A program made the translations under genes and the position numbers. Source: Niastella koreensis GR20-10 (GTDB lineage: Bacteria > Bacteroidota > Bacteroidia > Chitinophagales > Chitinophagaceae). From it: DNA of 64,000 bases. The notes beneath the pieces are model-generated. The model did no database searches. It worked only from the letters and a program-made list of their open reading frames with translations, and was not told the DNA's origin. Below, in pieces: positions 1-9,054 of this stretch; the first letter of the stretch is position 1, and each line of letters starts with the position of its first letter. The DNA is taken from positions 2,232,001 through 2,296,000 of the forward strand of contig NC_016609.1 in assembly GCF_000246855.1 (NCBI RefSeq), written 5' to 3'.

Positions 1-825
1 TGCGTTCATAGCCAACTCCTCGGCTTCAGCAATTTTAATTCTTTCCTCAGCGAGTAGTTGCTGTTTCTTGGCTTGCTCCGCATTTTCCAGTGCCAGCGTT
101 TCCTGCTCTTTTGCCTTTGCTGCGTTCTCGAAGGCTTCTTTTGTTTTCGCCTCCAGAGATTTTTGTTCAACAATTAATCTTTCATTGGATTTTTGTAATG
201 AATCGCTTCTGGCTTTCAAGGTTTCTGTTTGCGCTAAGACTACTTTCTTTTGCGCTCTGGCATCCATTGTTTGGAAAAAAGCGAAAATGGATGTTATTAG
301 AATGGTGAGTGAGGTAACTGTAACCCATCTTCTCCTGATAACGTTTCTCTTAGTAAATGCATAAAAATTTTGTATTCCTTCATACACTTCAGGAGAAGGC
401 AAGCCATTTGTTACGGCGCTCGCTGTTTCGTCCAGCCAAATCAAATCCCGCTCTTTAATAATTTTCCATGGCTCAGATTCCAGTCGCTCATGCGTAAATG
501 CATTATTGATATTTATGGGAATTATAGGCCGCGATGTTTTGGCAAATTCTTTGAATTCAAGTTGAACGTACTTCCTATCCAAGGCTATCTCTGTGCCTAT
601 TAACACAAGTGTTTTGCTAGCTTTAAGTGCGGACATTAAAACGCCATCTAAAGAGCCTCCTGGCGGAGCTTCCTTATTATCAATAAAACATGTATAGTCC
701 AGGCTTGTAAGGTGTTCATACAGTTTGCGTGCATATGCCTTACCATTAGATCGGGTATAAGAAATGAAAATATCGTAATTGAAGAAATATGAATAGATGC
801 TTGATAAAATAAATTTTATTTTCAT
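1..825 (-). CDS. TIR-domain membrane protein with coiled coil (5' part only)
   Basis: The minus strand is open from an ATG at 825 to the window edge (275 codons, no stop). Residues 17-150 look like a TIR domain: a YDIFISYTRS strand at the start, CFIDNKEAPPGGSL near 50, and a YVQLEFKEF helix whose Glu90 sits where TIR NADases carry the catalytic glutamate. Residues 164-184, after an RRR cluster, form one membrane helix. Residues 185-275 are an Ala/Glu/Lys/Gln-rich coiled coil. Related bacterial proteins continue into WD40 or other repeats, but that part lies outside the window. Stop codons directly upstream in frame fix the start region. NADase or defence function is inferred from the family only. 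Confidence 0.75.
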   Translation of the reverse strand, partial: MKIKFILSSIYSYFFNYDIFISYTRSNGKAYARKLYEHLTSLDYTCFIDNKEAPPGGSLDGVLMSALKASKTLVLIGTEIALDRKYVQLEFKEFAKTSRPIIPININNAFTHERLESEPWKIIKERDLIWLDETASAVTNGLPSPEVYEGIQNFYAFTKRNVIRRRWVTVTSLTILITSIFAFFQTMDARAQKKVVLAQTETLKARSDSLQKSNERLIVEQKSLEAKTKEAFENAAKAKEQETLALENAEQAKKQQLLAEERIKIAEAEELAMNA

Positions 826-984
826 CTCAAAGTTGATTAGTAATTACAAAGAGAATACTTACTATATACGATACTATTCCGTTCGTTGCGCATGTTCTTC
901 ATGTCTGCATCCTACAGTTTTCGCAGTTCTTAAAATTATGCTTTTCACTGCATTTTTGTACGAAAAGTCACCATTTTCCCTGGT

Positions 985-1314
985 TTAAACCTCTTCACAG
1001 GGCAGCCTAAAATCATGTCTTTTAAGGTTTTGCCTGTATCCAGTCTGAAACTTTTTTTGTTCAAAACTCATGAATGCAATATTATGTGGTTGAACCCTGT
1101 TTATAGAAAGTATGGAGGACCATCGCAAATATGCTCCATAAAGCGTGCTATCATTTATGTTAGTCATATTATATTCCGGCAACAGCAGTGAGTCTTTATT
1201 GAATTGTTTTACAGGATCCCATTTTCTTCTGAATTCAACTGTTTTCATGCTATTGGTATACTGGTCTAAATAGATAGCATTAAACACTCTGTTTCTTTGG
1301 TGGTCGTTAGCCAA
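985..1314 (-). CDS. hypothetical protein, start uncertain
   Basis: I do not recognise this 109-residue ORF. It has no ATG near its beginning; the first usable codon is a TTG at 1314. The frame is open back to about 1368 and reads protein-like there (KPETELFSLNIGLANDHQ), overlapping the end of the upstream DUF2310-like gene in another frame. It could therefore start at a rare codon, be expressed by frameshifting from that gene, or be the tail of a broken gene. The composition is basic and aromatic, with no signal peptide or membrane helix. Confidence 0.4.
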   Translation of the reverse strand: MANDHQRNRVFNAIYLDQYTNSMKTVEFRRKWDPVKQFNKDSLLLPEYNMTNINDSTLYGAYLRWSSILSINRVQPHNIAFMSFEQKKFQTGYRQNLKRHDFRLPCEEV

Positions 1315-1342
1315 GCCGATATTTAAGGAAAATAATTCTGTT

Positions 1343-2110
1343 TCAGGTTTTATTAGAAATCTCCGATACTATTTTGCATCTGTCACATTTGAAGTCATAA
1401 CGATCATGAAGTCTTTTTTTTAACCCCCATTTTTTATTGCAACCCGGGCAGGACCTTGACAAATTATCGCCTTTGAATTTAGTGTAATTGTATAAGAAAT
1501 AATAGGTGGGGATGGAAGTCAGTTCCCCGATCTTTTTGCAAATTTTAAATCCTTGTTTGGATAATGGTGATTTCAGATCCTGCATTTGGTTTAATGCCCA
1601 ACGTTCACCCACTTCACAGTTCATTTGTAAACTGTCACAGGAAATGTAATTGGTTTCCCAGCTTAATATAGGCATGTACCCATAATCGTAATAAACCGGC
1701 AGCCTGTATAGTGGAACAGACTTATTACATGTTCCGCAGGTTAGTGGTGAATCAATCGAAACATAGTTTGTAGTAAGTATAAAAAAATCAGACTTTTTAC
1801 AGGTGCACGGGGTTTTATAGCTATTGGAATATTTACCCACTGTCCTAAACTGTAATGTCGATTTACAAAGCTCTTCCAGTTTTTGGATCTGATTGTTTAC
1901 ATAAAAGTTGTTGTATTTCCTGGCTAGTGAGTTTTTTTCAAGCGTATAAGGAAGGCTGACAATTTTGTTTTCAGCTATATATTGTGATTCTATTTTCCCT
2001 TGTGTTTGCCCGCTGCCACGATAGAAGGACATGAGCAATTGAAACTCGTCTACAAGCACGTTTTTATTGGCCGTTGTTTTTATTTCTATTGATATTTCCT
2101 GTATGTACAT
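1343..2110 (-). CDS. DUF2310-like zinc-ribbon protein
   Basis: 255 residues with an ATG start 12 bases after the stop of the amidohydrolase gene, so probably co-transcribed with it. The middle part has the pattern I associate with DUF2310: Cys pairs in TPCTCKK and TCGTCNKS, then VPLYRLP, a PILSWE segment, and PTYYFLYNY. The C-terminus has two CxxC knuckles (CPGC near 223, CDRC near 244) that would bind one zinc ion. Family members are described only as possible nucleic-acid-binding proteins. The role here is unknown, and the pairing with an amidohydrolase gives no clear clue. Confidence 0.6.
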   Translation of the reverse strand: MYIQEISIEIKTTANKNVLVDEFQLLMSFYRGSGQTQGKIESQYIAENKIVSLPYTLEKNSLARKYNNFYVNNQIQKLEELCKSTLQFRTVGKYSNSYKTPCTCKKSDFFILTTNYVSIDSPLTCGTCNKSVPLYRLPVYYDYGYMPILSWETNYISCDSLQMNCEVGERWALNQMQDLKSPLSKQGFKICKKIGELTSIPTYYFLYNYTKFKGDNLSRSCPGCNKKWGLKKRLHDRYDFKCDRCKIVSEISNKT

Positions 2111-2122
2111 GTTAAATTATTT

Positions 2123-4090
2123 CTATTGAAATCCTGCAATGTGATGTAACCGGCCAGGGTTATATATATTCCCATCTTTTATTACGGTAACTACTTTTCT
2201 TACATTGCTGATGTTTTGCAAGGGATTGCCATCTGTTATGATGATGTCTGCATTTTTACCGGGGGCGATCGACCCGGACATATTTTCCATTTTCATTACC
2301 CTGGCAGGCACAATGGTAGCCGTTTGTAAGGCCTGTATGGGTGTTAACCCGCATTCCACATACAATTCCATTTCCCTGTACACACTAAAACCAGGAAAGC
2401 CCATATCTGTTCCCGCAACAATAGTAATGCTGTCGGCGTATAAATGAGATACGATCTGTTTAAAATTCTTCATGAACAAACGGCCTCGTTCAGCCAGAGA
2501 ATCGGTTGCAACGCCTGTGTTGATGAATAATGGCTTTAAGGGCTGTGGTAACGAGGCAAATGCCGGTTCCAGTTTGGTGATGCTGTCTTTTAGTGAACGG
2601 AACATCATTTCATATACGCCTAGTGTTGGGTCTATCACTACATGGTGCGCCTTCAGAAAGTTGAAAACAGCCACATTTGCGGTATCGGAAAAATCTATTA
2701 AACCCTCCTTGTTTTTCTTTAGTGCAGCATTGACAAAACTAATATGATTCACCTGGTCCATGCCAGAATCGATTCCCTGTTGCAGGGTCACTCCAATGGG
2801 GATATGACCGGTTACCGGTAAGCCCAACCGGTGCGCTTCCGTGCTTATTTCTTTTATGATCTCAGGTTTAACTGAGCTGTATATTTTTATTTGCTGAAAC
2901 CCATTTTCTTTATATCGCTGTACAACTTTTATGGCTTCTTCCTTTGTGTTTGCCCGGATCACGCCCAGTGCATACTGGCCGCTGCCATCAACAATACCTG
3001 CTTTTATTATATGAGGACCGATGCCATTACCCTTATCGATCGCTTGTTGTACGGCGTTGATATATTCAAACTCATTGCCGCAGTCTCTTACGGTGGTTAC
3101 ACCGGCAGCCAGGTAGGCGGGGCCCCATTCTGCCTGTTCAAAATGGGCATGCATATCCCATAAACCCGGCAAAACTGTTTTGCCTTTTGCATTAATTACA
3201 TAAGCGCCTGCAGGAATTGCTATATTGTTTGCAGCACCCACCTTTGTTATTCTCCCGTTTTTAATCAAAACAACCCCATTGCTGATGGATTGATTATTCT
3301 CCACATCTAATATGTCGCCACCGGTTATGGCAATCACGTCATGCTTTTCATAGGATGGTTTTGCGTTTGCGGTAAATAAACGCATGCCATGTGCGGCTGC
3401 TTTATTAATCAGTTCGGGTAACCAGGATTCATAGGGCTCCAGCATCATTTCCAGCTTATCACCTTCCGCATCATTGGTAATTAAACAAAATAATTGTCCG
3501 TTCGCATCTGTCCATAAAAATTCATTGCCCCATACCAGCCCGCTGATCACATAGCGTTCAAGCATTACAGACTTATTGTTAAAGACAAGGGTATCGGTTC
3601 CGTCTTTTTTAATTTGCACGGTGCCTGATGGCAATGTATTCACCGTAGCGGGCTGATGATGTTTTTTCCAGTATTGTAATAACAACATTTGCGTGGTGCC
3701 GGGGGAGTAACCTGCTATTGGAAATCTTACGGCGGGTAACGATTGACTTGTTATTGAATTGTCAACTTTTATTTCGGCTTTATTTTGATGAATAACTACT
3801 GAGTCATTTATGCTGGAAGATCTGGATGTTTTGCCATTTATTGTAAAGGCAACCGGCTCAAATGCTGTCGTTAACTGCATTTTGGCTTTTAAAGGAACCG
3901 GTGTTCCCCTGTCCACAAATTTAAAATCAATTGTATATGTAACCAGATCGCCATTTCTCGATACGGTATATGTTTCCTTACCAATATTCTGTGCAAACTT
4001 ATGGAGCAAAAATGTGCAGCTGTCTGGTAACTGAGCATGCGTAATGTTTATGCCAGTCAATAAGGAAAGGATAAAGATTATCTTTTTCAT
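2123..4090 (-). CDS. secreted amidohydrolase (imidazolonepropionase/prolidase-like)
   Basis: 655 residues with a cleavable signal peptide (MKKIIFILSLLTG..THAQ). About 240 N-terminal residues form a domain without a recognised motif. An amidohydrolase fold follows: the small beta domain begins near ITGGDILDVEN, the metal-binding DMHAHFE motif follows LPGLW, further histidines occur at TGHIP and NHISF, and the last metal aspartate lies in AGTDMGFPG. The end has the usual SGSIAPGKNADIIITDGNPL closing strand. It would hydrolyse a C-N bond, possibly in a peptide or cyclic amide, in the periplasm; the substrate cannot be told from sequence. The DUF2310-like gene follows after 12 bases. Confidence 0.85.
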   Translation of the reverse strand: MKKIIFILSLLTGINITHAQLPDSCTFLLHKFAQNIGKETYTVSRNGDLVTYTIDFKFVDRGTPVPLKAKMQLTTAFEPVAFTINGKTSRSSSINDSVVIHQNKAEIKVDNSITSQSLPAVRFPIAGYSPGTTQMLLLQYWKKHHQPATVNTLPSGTVQIKKDGTDTLVFNNKSVMLERYVISGLVWGNEFLWTDANGQLFCLITNDAEGDKLEMMLEPYESWLPELINKAAAHGMRLFTANAKPSYEKHDVIAITGGDILDVENNQSISNGVVLIKNGRITKVGAANNIAIPAGAYVINAKGKTVLPGLWDMHAHFEQAEWGPAYLAAGVTTVRDCGNEFEYINAVQQAIDKGNGIGPHIIKAGIVDGSGQYALGVIRANTKEEAIKVVQRYKENGFQQIKIYSSVKPEIIKEISTEAHRLGLPVTGHIPIGVTLQQGIDSGMDQVNHISFVNAALKKNKEGLIDFSDTANVAVFNFLKAHHVVIDPTLGVYEMMFRSLKDSITKLEPAFASLPQPLKPLFINTGVATDSLAERGRLFMKNFKQIVSHLYADSITIVAGTDMGFPGFSVYREMELYVECGLTPIQALQTATIVPARVMKMENMSGSIAPGKNADIIITDGNPLQNISNVRKVVTVIKDGNIYNPGRLHHIAGFQ

Positions 4091-4182
4091 TAATAAAGAT
4101 TAGGTTTAAATAGAAGAGGTAAACTTAAAAATTATTTTGATCAGTGCGTGAAAAATCTGGATGGCGGCCTGCTTTCTTCGGG

Positions 4183-4727
4183 TTAGGTATCTTCCCTTAC
4201 ATGGTCCCAATCCTGGTTCAGGTAATTGATGAGCCAGTTCAGCGAGTGATGTCTTTCAAAAACAACGCCGCTGTCAAGATTGCCCGGCGCCGATTCGTTT
4301 TTGAGTTTTGCATTAACGCAGGCCCAGTCAAGACGAAGTATTAAGTCAGCCTGGTACAAAATTTCTTTTTTGCTTCTCAGTTTTGCTTTTTGTCTGAACT
4401 GTTGTTCTTTTAAGCTGTGAATGATTTTTACGTCGTTTGCCACATTGCACAGTTGGTCAGGGTAGGTCACCGGTTTTAAACCTGTTGTAGTTAGTAACAG
4501 CTTGTGCTTGCTGCTTTTTCTCGCAGTTGATAATGGGATCCCAATATGCTTTATAACTGTCAATTTGTTCGCTAAGCTGAATGTCTTTATGGTTCAATGT
4601 GCGGTGAAGAGAGGTGAGGATGATCGATGACATATCATCAGGATGGTATATTCCCAAAGAATGAAAATAGCTTGTCAGGGCTGTATCTCTGCCGCTGCGG
4701 ATCCAATTATTTCTTATCCATAAAATT
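4183..4727 (-). pseudogene. decayed DUF6794/DUF4272-type gene
   Basis: Two reading frames each carry part of a protein. The upstream frame (about 4727-4457) gives a DUF6794-like stretch: WIRNNW, SYFHSLGIYHPDDMSSIILT, then EQIDSYKAYW. The downstream frame (4563-4183) gives the C-terminal part of a DUF4272 domain: LRSKKEILYQADLILRLDW, GVVFERHHSLNWL, QDWDHV. No ATG opens the first frame, which starts right at the edge of a repeat hairpin, and the two frames overlap between 4457 and 4563. I infer N-terminal truncation plus a frameshift or an old fusion of two remnants. No function is known for either domain. Confidence 0.6.
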
Positions 4728-4835
4728 TAAAAGGGGCAACTGTTTTAATCAGTTTGCCCCTTTTTTAACTGTATTTCATTATCACCCGCCTTCTCTAAAG
4801 CTTCAGCGGGCAAGCATTATCACATTTGCATTTAT
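4728..4835. repeat. dispersed double-hairpin intergenic element, copy 1
   Basis: The first hairpin has arms at 4729-4742 and 4750-4764 (AAAAGGGGCAACTG against CAGTTTGCCCCTTTT) with an AT-rich loop. It is followed by TTTCATTATCACCCGCC, a second small hairpin (CCCGCC..GCGGG) and CATTATCACATT. Near-identical sequences occur at 22006-22118 and 38463-38600. The element directly abuts the 3' end of the mqo gene, so it may serve as its terminator. Confidence 0.7.
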
Positions 4836-6335
4836 TTAATGATGCAGCTGCTGTAAACCCAGCACTTCACCGGTGAATTCACGAACATGGAGCGTAAGCG
4901 CTTCATCTTTATTCAATGGCTTGCCGTAAGAAGGGATCATTTCTTTTAACTTTTTCTGCCATTCTGCGCTCTTTGCCTGCTCAGGGAAACATTTTTTTAC
5001 CAGGTCAATCATGATCGAGACCGCGGTAGAGGCGCCGGGTGATGCCCCCAGCAGGGCTGCAATACTTCCATCGGCTGCACTCACTACTTCCGTTCCAAAC
5101 TCCAGGATGCCGCCTTCTTCCTCATGTTTTTTGATCACCTGCACGCGGTAACCGGCTACGGCCAGTTCCCAGTCTTCTTTACGCGCATTGGGATAATATT
5201 CCCGCAGGGCTTCCAGTCGTGCATCAGGCGTTAACCGTACCTGGTCAATCAGGTATTTGGTCAGGGGCATATTGCGCACACCTGCAAAGATCATAGCCTT
5301 GATATTGCTGAACTTGATCGATTTGATCAGATCGAGCCAGGAACCACTTTTCAAAAACTTGGTGGTGAAACCGGCATAAGGTCCGAACAACAATTCTCTT
5401 TTGCCTTTTATCCACCTGGTATCGAGGTGAGGAACCGACATAGGGGGGGAGCCTACTGCTGCTGCGCCATACACCTTAGCGGCGTGTTGCTCAATAACCT
5501 CTTCATTGGTGCAACGCAGCCATTGTCCGCTAACAGGAAAACCGCCAAAACCTTTGGACTCCGGTATTTTTGATTTTAATAATAAAGGTAACGAACCACC
5601 GCCTGCACCGATAAATACAAACGGCGCCACCAGCGTGTGCAGGTCGTTGTTTACTTCGTGCAGCACTTTCACATGCCATTTATTATTTTTCTTTTTCAGG
5701 TTGGTAACGCCGTGTTTAAAATGCAGGTTCACATTTTCCATGGCGCTCAATGCCGCAAACAAATTTCTTGTGAGCGTACCAAAATTTACGTCTGTACCAA
5801 GGTCCATTTTGGTAGCAGCAACGTGTTCGTCGGCTTTTCTGCCTTCCATAACCAACGGTACCCATTCTTTGATGAGGTCGTGGTCTTCGGAATATTGCAT
5901 GCCCTCAAACAAATGACAGGTTTGCATTGTTTCGTAGCGTTTGCGCAGGTAGCTCACATTCTTTTCGCCCCATACAAAACTCATGTGGGGAATAGGCTTG
6001 ATAAATGAATCAGGCAGCTCGATCACCTGGTTGGCTACCAGGTAAGCCCAGAATTGTTTGGAAACCTCGAAGGATTCCGCAATTTTTATGGCTTTCGAGA
6101 TGTCGATCGAGCCGTCTTCTTTTTCAGGGGTGTAATTTAATTCGCAAAATGCGGAGTGGCCTGTTCCGGCATTATTCCATGCATCGGAACTTTCGGCGGC
6201 TGCACTGTCCAGTCGTTCTACAATTTCAATTCTTATAGAAGGATTTAACTGTTTGAGTAGCATTGCCAGCGTTGCGCTCATTATCCCGGCTCCTATCAGT
6301 ATTACGTCAGTTTCTTTCGTTGTTCTGTTTGCCAT
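4836..6335 (-). CDS. mqo: malate:quinone oxidoreductase
   Basis: 499 residues, the usual length for the family. The protein oxidises malate to oxaloacetate and passes electrons to the quinone pool at the inner face of the cytoplasmic membrane, replacing or complementing NAD-dependent malate dehydrogenase. Visible features are the N-terminal FAD-binding [15 protein letters not shown] segment, [31 protein letters not shown], a middle [12 protein letters not shown] strand, [11 protein letters not shown], and the C-terminal [17 protein letters not shown] flavin-contact segment. It is monocistronic, with a repeat/terminator element right after its stop and an AT-rich leader upstream of the ATG at 6335. 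Confidence 0.95.
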   Translation of the reverse strand: MANRTTKETDVILIGAGIMSATLAMLLKQLNPSIRIEIVERLDSAAAESSDAWNNAGTGHSAFCELNYTPEKEDGSIDISKAIKIAESFEVSKQFWAYLVANQVIELPDSFIKPIPHMSFVWGEKNVSYLRKRYETMQTCHLFEGMQYSEDHDLIKEWVPLVMEGRKADEHVAATKMDLGTDVNFGTLTRNLFAALSAMENVNLHFKHGVTNLKKKNNKWHVKVLHEVNNDLHTLVAPFVFIGAGGGSLPLLLKSKIPESKGFGGFPVSGQWLRCTNEEVIEQHAAKVYGAAAVGSPPMSVPHLDTRWIKGKRELLFGPYAGFTTKFLKSGSWLDLIKSIKFSNIKAMIFAGVRNMPLTKYLIDQVRLTPDARLEALREYYPNARKEDWELAVAGYRVQVIKKHEEEGGILEFGTEVVSAADGSIAALLGASPGASTAVSIMIDLVKKCFPEQAKSAEWQKKLKEMIPSYGKPLNKDEALTLHVREFTGEVLGLQQLHH

Positions 6336-6683
6336 TATTATAAATTATAAAAATAATGGGCCAGCAATCGCCGCAAAGTTAACGAACAACTTTGAATTTC
6401 ATTGTATTGTTGGTGAGACATTTAATACGTAAATGGCGGTATTTCCACAATTTATTGACCCTGATCGCCATTTTCACTAAAAGATTTTATGTATGGAATG
6501 CAGAATATTCAGTTACCGGGGTAAGTAAGTATGTTTATTTCATTCCTATAGTCTACCTATTGGGTATTTTTAATACGGGTTTAATACTACCGGTTGTTTG
6601 GTATTTGATTTGCAAACGTTTGTTACTTTGGTAAGACTTGTGGTTGGCCTTAATCGTATTTTTTCTATCATTTAATTTGTTTC
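6336..6683. other. intergenic region, no supported gene
   Basis: About 350 bases between divergent mqo and a receiver gene. An 80-codon plus-strand frame (6392-6634) is rich in Ile, Leu and Phe but has no recognisable domain or good start context, and I do not call it. TTTG at 6597-6600 and TTACTTTG at 6623-6630 are spaced 22 bases apart, close to the Bacteroidota -33/-7 promoter pattern (TTTG / TAnnTTTG), and could drive the receiver gene. Confidence 0.4.
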
Positions 6684-7088
6684 ATGAGTTATCCAAATCG
6701 TATTTTCCTGATCGATGATGATGAGGACGATGGGTATATTTTTAATGTAGCGCTAAGCAGCCTTCCCCACAACTTTGAATTAACGTATTACCAGGACAGT
6801 GAAAAGGCGCTGGCTGCCCTTTCAGATGCAGCTTTTAATCCCCCGGATATGTTGTTTATTGACTGGAATATGCCCAAGTTAAGCGGCGATCATTGCCTGC
6901 AATCCATACGCAGGATACCCGGCTATGCCACCATCCCGATCATTATTTGCAGTACCTCACAACATGTAGAACTTCAAAAAGAAGCCCGCCGGTTAGGCGC
7001 TTCTCATTTTCTCGCAAAACCCTCCACTATCAGGGACCTTGCTGAAAAATTAAAGGACATTTTTGTCATCAGCTGGGGAAATAACTAA
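6684..7088 (+). CDS. single-domain response regulator (CheY-like receiver)
   Basis: 134 residues consisting only of a receiver domain. Acidic residues in FLIDDDEDDGY bind Mg2+. The phospho-acceptor Asp lies in MLFIDWNMPKLSG, the conserved Thr/Ser in IIICSTSQ, and the Lys in FLAKPST. With no output domain it would act by protein-protein contact or in a phosphorelay. No kinase gene is adjacent. It converges with the sigma-operon gene that ends 3 bases away at 7091. Confidence 0.9.
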   Translation: MSYPNRIFLIDDDEDDGYIFNVALSSLPHNFELTYYQDSEKALAALSDAAFNPPDMLFIDWNMPKLSGDHCLQSIRRIPGYATIPIIICSTSQHVELQKEARRLGASHFLAKPSTIRDLAEKLKDIFVISWGNN

Positions 7089-7090
7089 TG

Positions 7091-7669
7091 TTAGCTCTTC
7101 GGCTTTACATTGAACTTATAATCGGAATCCGACACTTCAATCCCATATTTTTTACGGGGTTTTACCTCTATTACCGGCTTTGTTGTTCCCGGCGGTGGCG
7201 CGGTGATCACCGGTGGGATTTTTAGTAAAGTATCTGTTGGTACTTTATTAATAATTGGCGTATGCAAGAGGGTATCCGCAACTGGTTTTTCAATTACGGG
7301 TGTGATGGTTTTCCTGGGTGCAGGCCTGGGTTTGTCAGGCGGAGGTTTGTAGTCCTGCTGCAAGGTGGTATCTGGTTGTACAGCGGGCGCCGAACGTTTG
7401 GGCAGGTCTCTGGGGAGTTTGGGGGCCGTGTCCCAGTTTCTCAATAAAAGAAAAATGGAAATAATGATGGCTAAAATGCCGGCGCTTATCAGCCATACGG
7501 TAGGATTGTTAAAGAAAGGATTAGCCGGAGTGGCCGGTGGTTCGTTCACCGGCAGTTCCACATCGAGCGCGGTTTCAATGCGCACCCAGGTGGCATCAGC
7601 CATGTCGGGTATGGTTATACCCTCCAGTCTTTCTGCTATCAGTTCCTCGTATGTGGGTAACAGGTTCAC
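7091..7669 (-). CDS. single-pass membrane protein, probable anti-sigma factor
   Basis: I place the start at the GTG at 7669, which overlaps the sigma-factor stop as GTGA and gives 192 residues; an ATG at 7726 would lie deep inside the sigma gene. The N-terminus (NLLPTYEELIAERLEGI) is cytoplasmic, followed by one membrane helix (VWLISAGILAIIISIFLLL) near residues 60-80, then a long Pro/Lys/Thr-rich periplasmic linker and a short conserved-looking tail ending KYGIEVSDSDYKFNVKPKS. It shows no FecR or zinc anti-sigma motif. Its coupling to an ECF sigma gene and its topology suggest it restrains that sigma factor; this is inference. Confidence 0.6.
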   Translation of the reverse strand: MNLLPTYEELIAERLEGITIPDMADATWVRIETALDVELPVNEPPATPANPFFNNPTVWLISAGILAIIISIFLLLRNWDTAPKLPRDLPKRSAPAVQPDTTLQQDYKPPPDKPRPAPRKTITPVIEKPVADTLLHTPIINKVPTDTLLKIPPVITAPPPGTTKPVIEVKPRKKYGIEVSDSDYKFNVKPKS

Positions 7670-8211
7670 GTTTTGTTTTGTTCTATTTGTTGTTTCAGCG
7701 ATTTTCTGGCTTCGCTTAAATGCCATTTACTGGTTCCTTCACTAATATTTAATTGCTGTGCTATCTCTCTATGGTTGTAGCCTTCCATTACATACAACAC
7801 AAAAACGGCATGGGTGGCGGGCGGCAGCTTTTGGATCATGTGCATGATCTCGCCTGTTGACATGCGGTCGAGGGCGGTATTGTCTACGGAGATTTCTTCG
7901 GCATCGGCCACCTCCTGGTTACTGGTAAATTTTGACTGCGCTTTTAAATGATCGAGCGCTTCGTGGATCACAATGGTTTTAAACCAGGCATGAAAGGTGC
8001 CGCGTTTGGTATCGAATGTGGTCAGGGCTTTAAACAACTTGATGAAGGCGAGGCTCACTACATCGGCCATATCATCGTTGCTTTTTACATAACGGAGGGC
8101 AATAGCAGCCGCAAAGGGATAAAAATGCCGGTACAACGCTTCCTGCGCTTTACGTTCATTTCTTTTACACCCTTCAATCAGTAACGATATGTCTGTTTGC
8201 GGTTCGTTCAC
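7666..8211 (-). CDS. ECF-type RNA polymerase sigma factor
   Basis: 181 residues. Region 2 covers roughly residues 20-95 (RHFYPFAAAIALRYVKSNDDMADVVSLAFIKLF and a HAWFKTIVIHEALDHL segment). Region 4 covers 125-178 (LPPATHAVFVLYVMEGYNHREIA, then the helix-turn-helix with SEGTSKWHLSEARKSLK). It directs RNA polymerase to a dedicated promoter set, probably including its own operon. The ATG at 8211 follows the stop of the upstream gene with no spacer, and the stop overlaps the GTG of the membrane-protein gene, so expression is probably translationally coupled. Confidence 0.9.
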   Translation of the reverse strand: MNEPQTDISLLIEGCKRNERKAQEALYRHFYPFAAAIALRYVKSNDDMADVVSLAFIKLFKALTTFDTKRGTFHAWFKTIVIHEALDHLKAQSKFTSNQEVADAEEISVDNTALDRMSTGEIMHMIQKLPPATHAVFVLYVMEGYNHREIAQQLNISEGTSKWHLSEARKSLKQQIEQNKT

Positions 8212-9054
8212 TTATGCTGCCTTGCTTTCATCCAGTTTTCTCATCAGGATCGCCGATGAAATCGCGGCTACTACCAGTTTCATGTCTTTGTCGAGGTCGT
8301 TATAGATCCAGATATTGTCTTTGAATACATCTATTATCCCAATAACGCCGCCGTCAATATTCAGCTCATAGGCCATTAACAATTTGGTCAGGGTTTTTAC
8401 TTCCCTGCCTTCATTGGTGATCACTTTGTCGGTAATAATGGGGCGGATGTTGATCTTAATAGTACCATTGGTAACATAGCCTTCATGCGCAATATACGGG
8501 TGGTCCCAGAATTTATGGGCCGTGTCGTTCCTGCTGTCGTAACTGTTGTAAAACACCAGCTGCCAGGGCTCGTCTTTTATTGTTTGCGGTAAAATGGCGG
8601 CGGAAAAAGAATACTGGTAGTCTTTTGTTTTACCAAATGTACCATAAGGGGTTTCTGTTGTAACCGATTCTTTGGTTGTTTTCTCCATACAATATACTTC
8701 GGCCACTCCATCTCCGTCCTGGATGGTATACTGGTATTTGTTCCTGCTGCGTTCGGTTATGTTTTCGTGCAACAGGCTAAACACCTTTAACAGTCTTTCT
8801 TCGGTAGTAATGCGGGAATTGCGATCGGGCCCGCCGGTAGAAAACACCCAGCCGGTTTTTACATTCGACACCTGGTAATTACCAAACGCCAGGTGTCGTT
8901 TTATGCGCATGCCATGCAAACCCGTGATCTTCATTTGGGTGGCATTGGCGGCAAACTTGTCGGGGATGCCCACATTCATGCTGATGCTTTTGCAGGAAGC
9001 ATACCCGGTAGTAAGGGTTATAATTATTATTAGTTGTTTCATTTCGGGATACAT
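8212..9054 (-). CDS. secreted/lipoprotein of unknown function, paralogue of the next gene
   Basis: 280 residues from the ATG that touches the upstream stop (TAAATG); a second in-frame ATG at 9042 would give 276. The N-terminus is a signal sequence ending in TTGYASCKS, a likely lipobox. I know no family for it. Its body shares an order of motifs with the product of 9055-9837: a KRHLAFGNY segment followed by a Trp/Phe/Ser/Thr/Gly stretch, and a C-terminal DLDKDMKLVVAAISSAILMRKL helix matching DLDSNLKTIVASAASLLCMR there. The pair looks like a tandem duplication. The operon also encodes a sigma factor, so these proteins may sense or answer envelope conditions. Confidence 0.7.
   Translation of the reverse strand: MYPEMKQLIIIITLTTGYASCKSISMNVGIPDKFAANATQMKITGLHGMRIKRHLAFGNYQVSNVKTGWVFSTGGPDRNSRITTEERLLKVFSLLHENITERSRNKYQYTIQDGDGVAEVYCMEKTTKESVTTETPYGTFGKTKDYQYSFSAAILPQTIKDEPWQLVFYNSYDSRNDTAHKFWDHPYIAHEGYVTNGTIKINIRPIITDKVITNEGREVKTLTKLLMAYELNIDGGVIGIIDVFKDNIWIYNDLDKDMKLVVAAISSAILMRKLDESKAA

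Noticed and set aside
6392-6634. 80-codon plus-strand ORF between mqo and a receiver gene
   Set aside because: Low-complexity hydrophobic text with no domain and poor start context; more likely upstream DNA of the receiver gene.
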